Assembly: GCA_023415595.1 (NCBI GenBank)
Contig: JAEZJW010000159.1
Span: forward strand, 1 to 42,212
Length of the DNA stretch: 42,212 nt
Reading direction: 5' to 3'
DNA from: Bacillota bacterium
Lineage (GTDB): Bacteria > Bacillota > Clostridia > Lachnospirales > Lachnospiraceae
In this document: positions 41,702 through 42,212 of the stretch, in pieces
Layout of the letters: every line of letters begins with the position of its first letter
Numbering within the stretch: the stretch's first letter is position 1
The notes under the pieces: generated by a model
What the model saw: the letters and a program-made list of their open reading frames with translations, nothing else
What the model was told of the DNA's origin: nothing
Databases searched by the model: none
Translations under genes and position numbers: made by a program

Positions 41702-42212
41702 TTATGAATTCAGCACATCCAGGATCTGTTTTTTGTAGGCCAGGAAGGCTTCGCTGACGATGAAGTCCTTGTTCCTTGGGCGGGATTCGCGGATGTGGAT
41801 TTCTGATGTGATGCGGCCCGGCTTACCGGTCATGATGTAGATGCGGTCGGATAGGTGGATCGCTTCATCGATGTCATGGGTGATAAACAGGGTGGAGAGC
41901 TTGATCCGTTCCATAACCTCCAGATACCAATCGTGCATGGTTCCCTTCGTGATGGTATCTAAGGCGCTGAAGGGTTCATCCAGTAAGGCGACCTGATCAG
42001 AGAAGAGATAGGTACGGAGCAGGGCTGCCCTCTGTCTCATACCACCGGACAGCTGATGCGGATATTTCCGCTCGGTTCCCTCCAGGCCGAATTCCCTAAA
42101 GTGCTTCGAGGCCTCTGCCCTGGCGGCTGTTTTCTTCATTCCGCGGATCACCAGGGGAAGGGATACGTTATCCACGATGGTCTTAAAGGGCAGCAGAAGA
42201 TCCTTCTGCAGC
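41702..42212 (-). CDS. ABC transporter ATP-binding protein, SsuB/TauB type (partial)
   Basis: The gene reads leftward and its 5' part lies beyond the right edge. The visible 170 residues start with the Q-loop (LQKDLLLPFKTIVDNV). They include signature LSGGMRQR, Walker B VALLDEPFSALD and the switch His (LFITHDIDEA), followed by the short C-terminal end typical of nitrate/sulfonate/taurine importers. Walker A is not in the window. It should pair with a permease and binding protein outside. The frame is open at 42212, so the GTG at 42175 is internal, not a start. Confidence 0.9.
   Translation of the reverse strand, partial: LQKDLLLPFKTIVDNVSLPLVIRGMKKTAARAEASKHFREFGLEGTERKYPHQLSGGMRQRAALLRTYLFSDQVALLDEPFSALDTITKGTMHDWYLEVMERIKLSTLFITHDIDEAIHLSDRIYIMTGKPGRITSEIHIRESRPRNKDFIVSEAFLAYKKQILDVLNS

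Overview
The window looks like a chromosomal segment of a low-GC, spore-former-type Clostridia, most likely a Lachnospiraceae relative. This rests on gene content: a rlmB-sigH pair, a CIRCE-controlled groESL operon, DUF2225 and DUF6062 proteins, a TIGR04086 membrane protein, strong AGGAGG ribosome binding sites and near-consensus sigma-A promoters. No 16S rRNA is present, so the assignment is inference.

Positions 1-11,900 form an AT-rich accessory region. It opens with 20-bp-period repeats that resemble an IS21-type transposon end, followed by a secreted subtilisin-like protease with four Ig-like repeats. Two gene cassettes come next, bounded by three copies of a recurring intergenic module near 2.94-3.11 kb, 7.70-7.82 kb and 11.53-11.75 kb. 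Each module has a hairpin with a constant CRCCATTG loop but a different stem, then AAAAAGGGGAGG, with a GTGATATCT/TTGCGTATAAA-type sequence nearby. The first cassette holds a repeat-rich membrane protein, a frameshifted small gene, a membrane-anchored hypothetical, a decayed tyrosine integrase, a DarT1-like DNA ADP-ribosyltransferase with its NADAR-type antitoxin, and the tail of an SMC-like ATPase. The second holds a P-loop kinase, a PIN-GNAT-PUA-like three-domain protein and an ASCH protein in overlapping order, followed by a frameshifted HNH endonuclease gene. Together these read as a defence or toxin island that has repeatedly gained and lost pieces.

From about 11.9 kb onward base composition and gene content are those of the core chromosome. 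In order: a SEC-C protein; a convergent XRE regulator with a consensus promoter and a candidate operator; a soluble sensor kinase overlapping an HD-GYP response regulator; a membrane-anchored putative glycoside hydrolase; a TIGR04086 membrane protein; the dTDP-rhamnose genes rmlA-rmlC-rmlD-rmlB; rlmB and sigH; tRNA-Thr(GGT) and tRNA-Pro(AGG); a DUF1848 protein, a WYL regulator and a winged-helix protein; and an ArsP-type permease behind a palindromic operator.

The methionine ABC operon metN-metI-metQ follows. It is preceded by a consensus promoter, a 24-codon Met/Cys-rich leader peptide and an intrinsic terminator, which suggests attenuation. The right part carries a DUF3810 metalloprotease, a SleB-type cell-wall hydrolase, glnS, DUF2225 and DUF6062 genes, CIRCE-groES-groEL, a 220-nt near-perfect hairpin element resembling a MITE, a divergent flavin-binding protein/WYL regulator pair, and the C-terminal part of an SsuB/TauB-type ABC ATPase cut by the window edge.

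The best candidates for undescribed biology are the module-bounded cassettes, the PIN-GNAT-PUA/ASCH/kinase operon, the Met/Cys leader and the 220-nt hairpin element.
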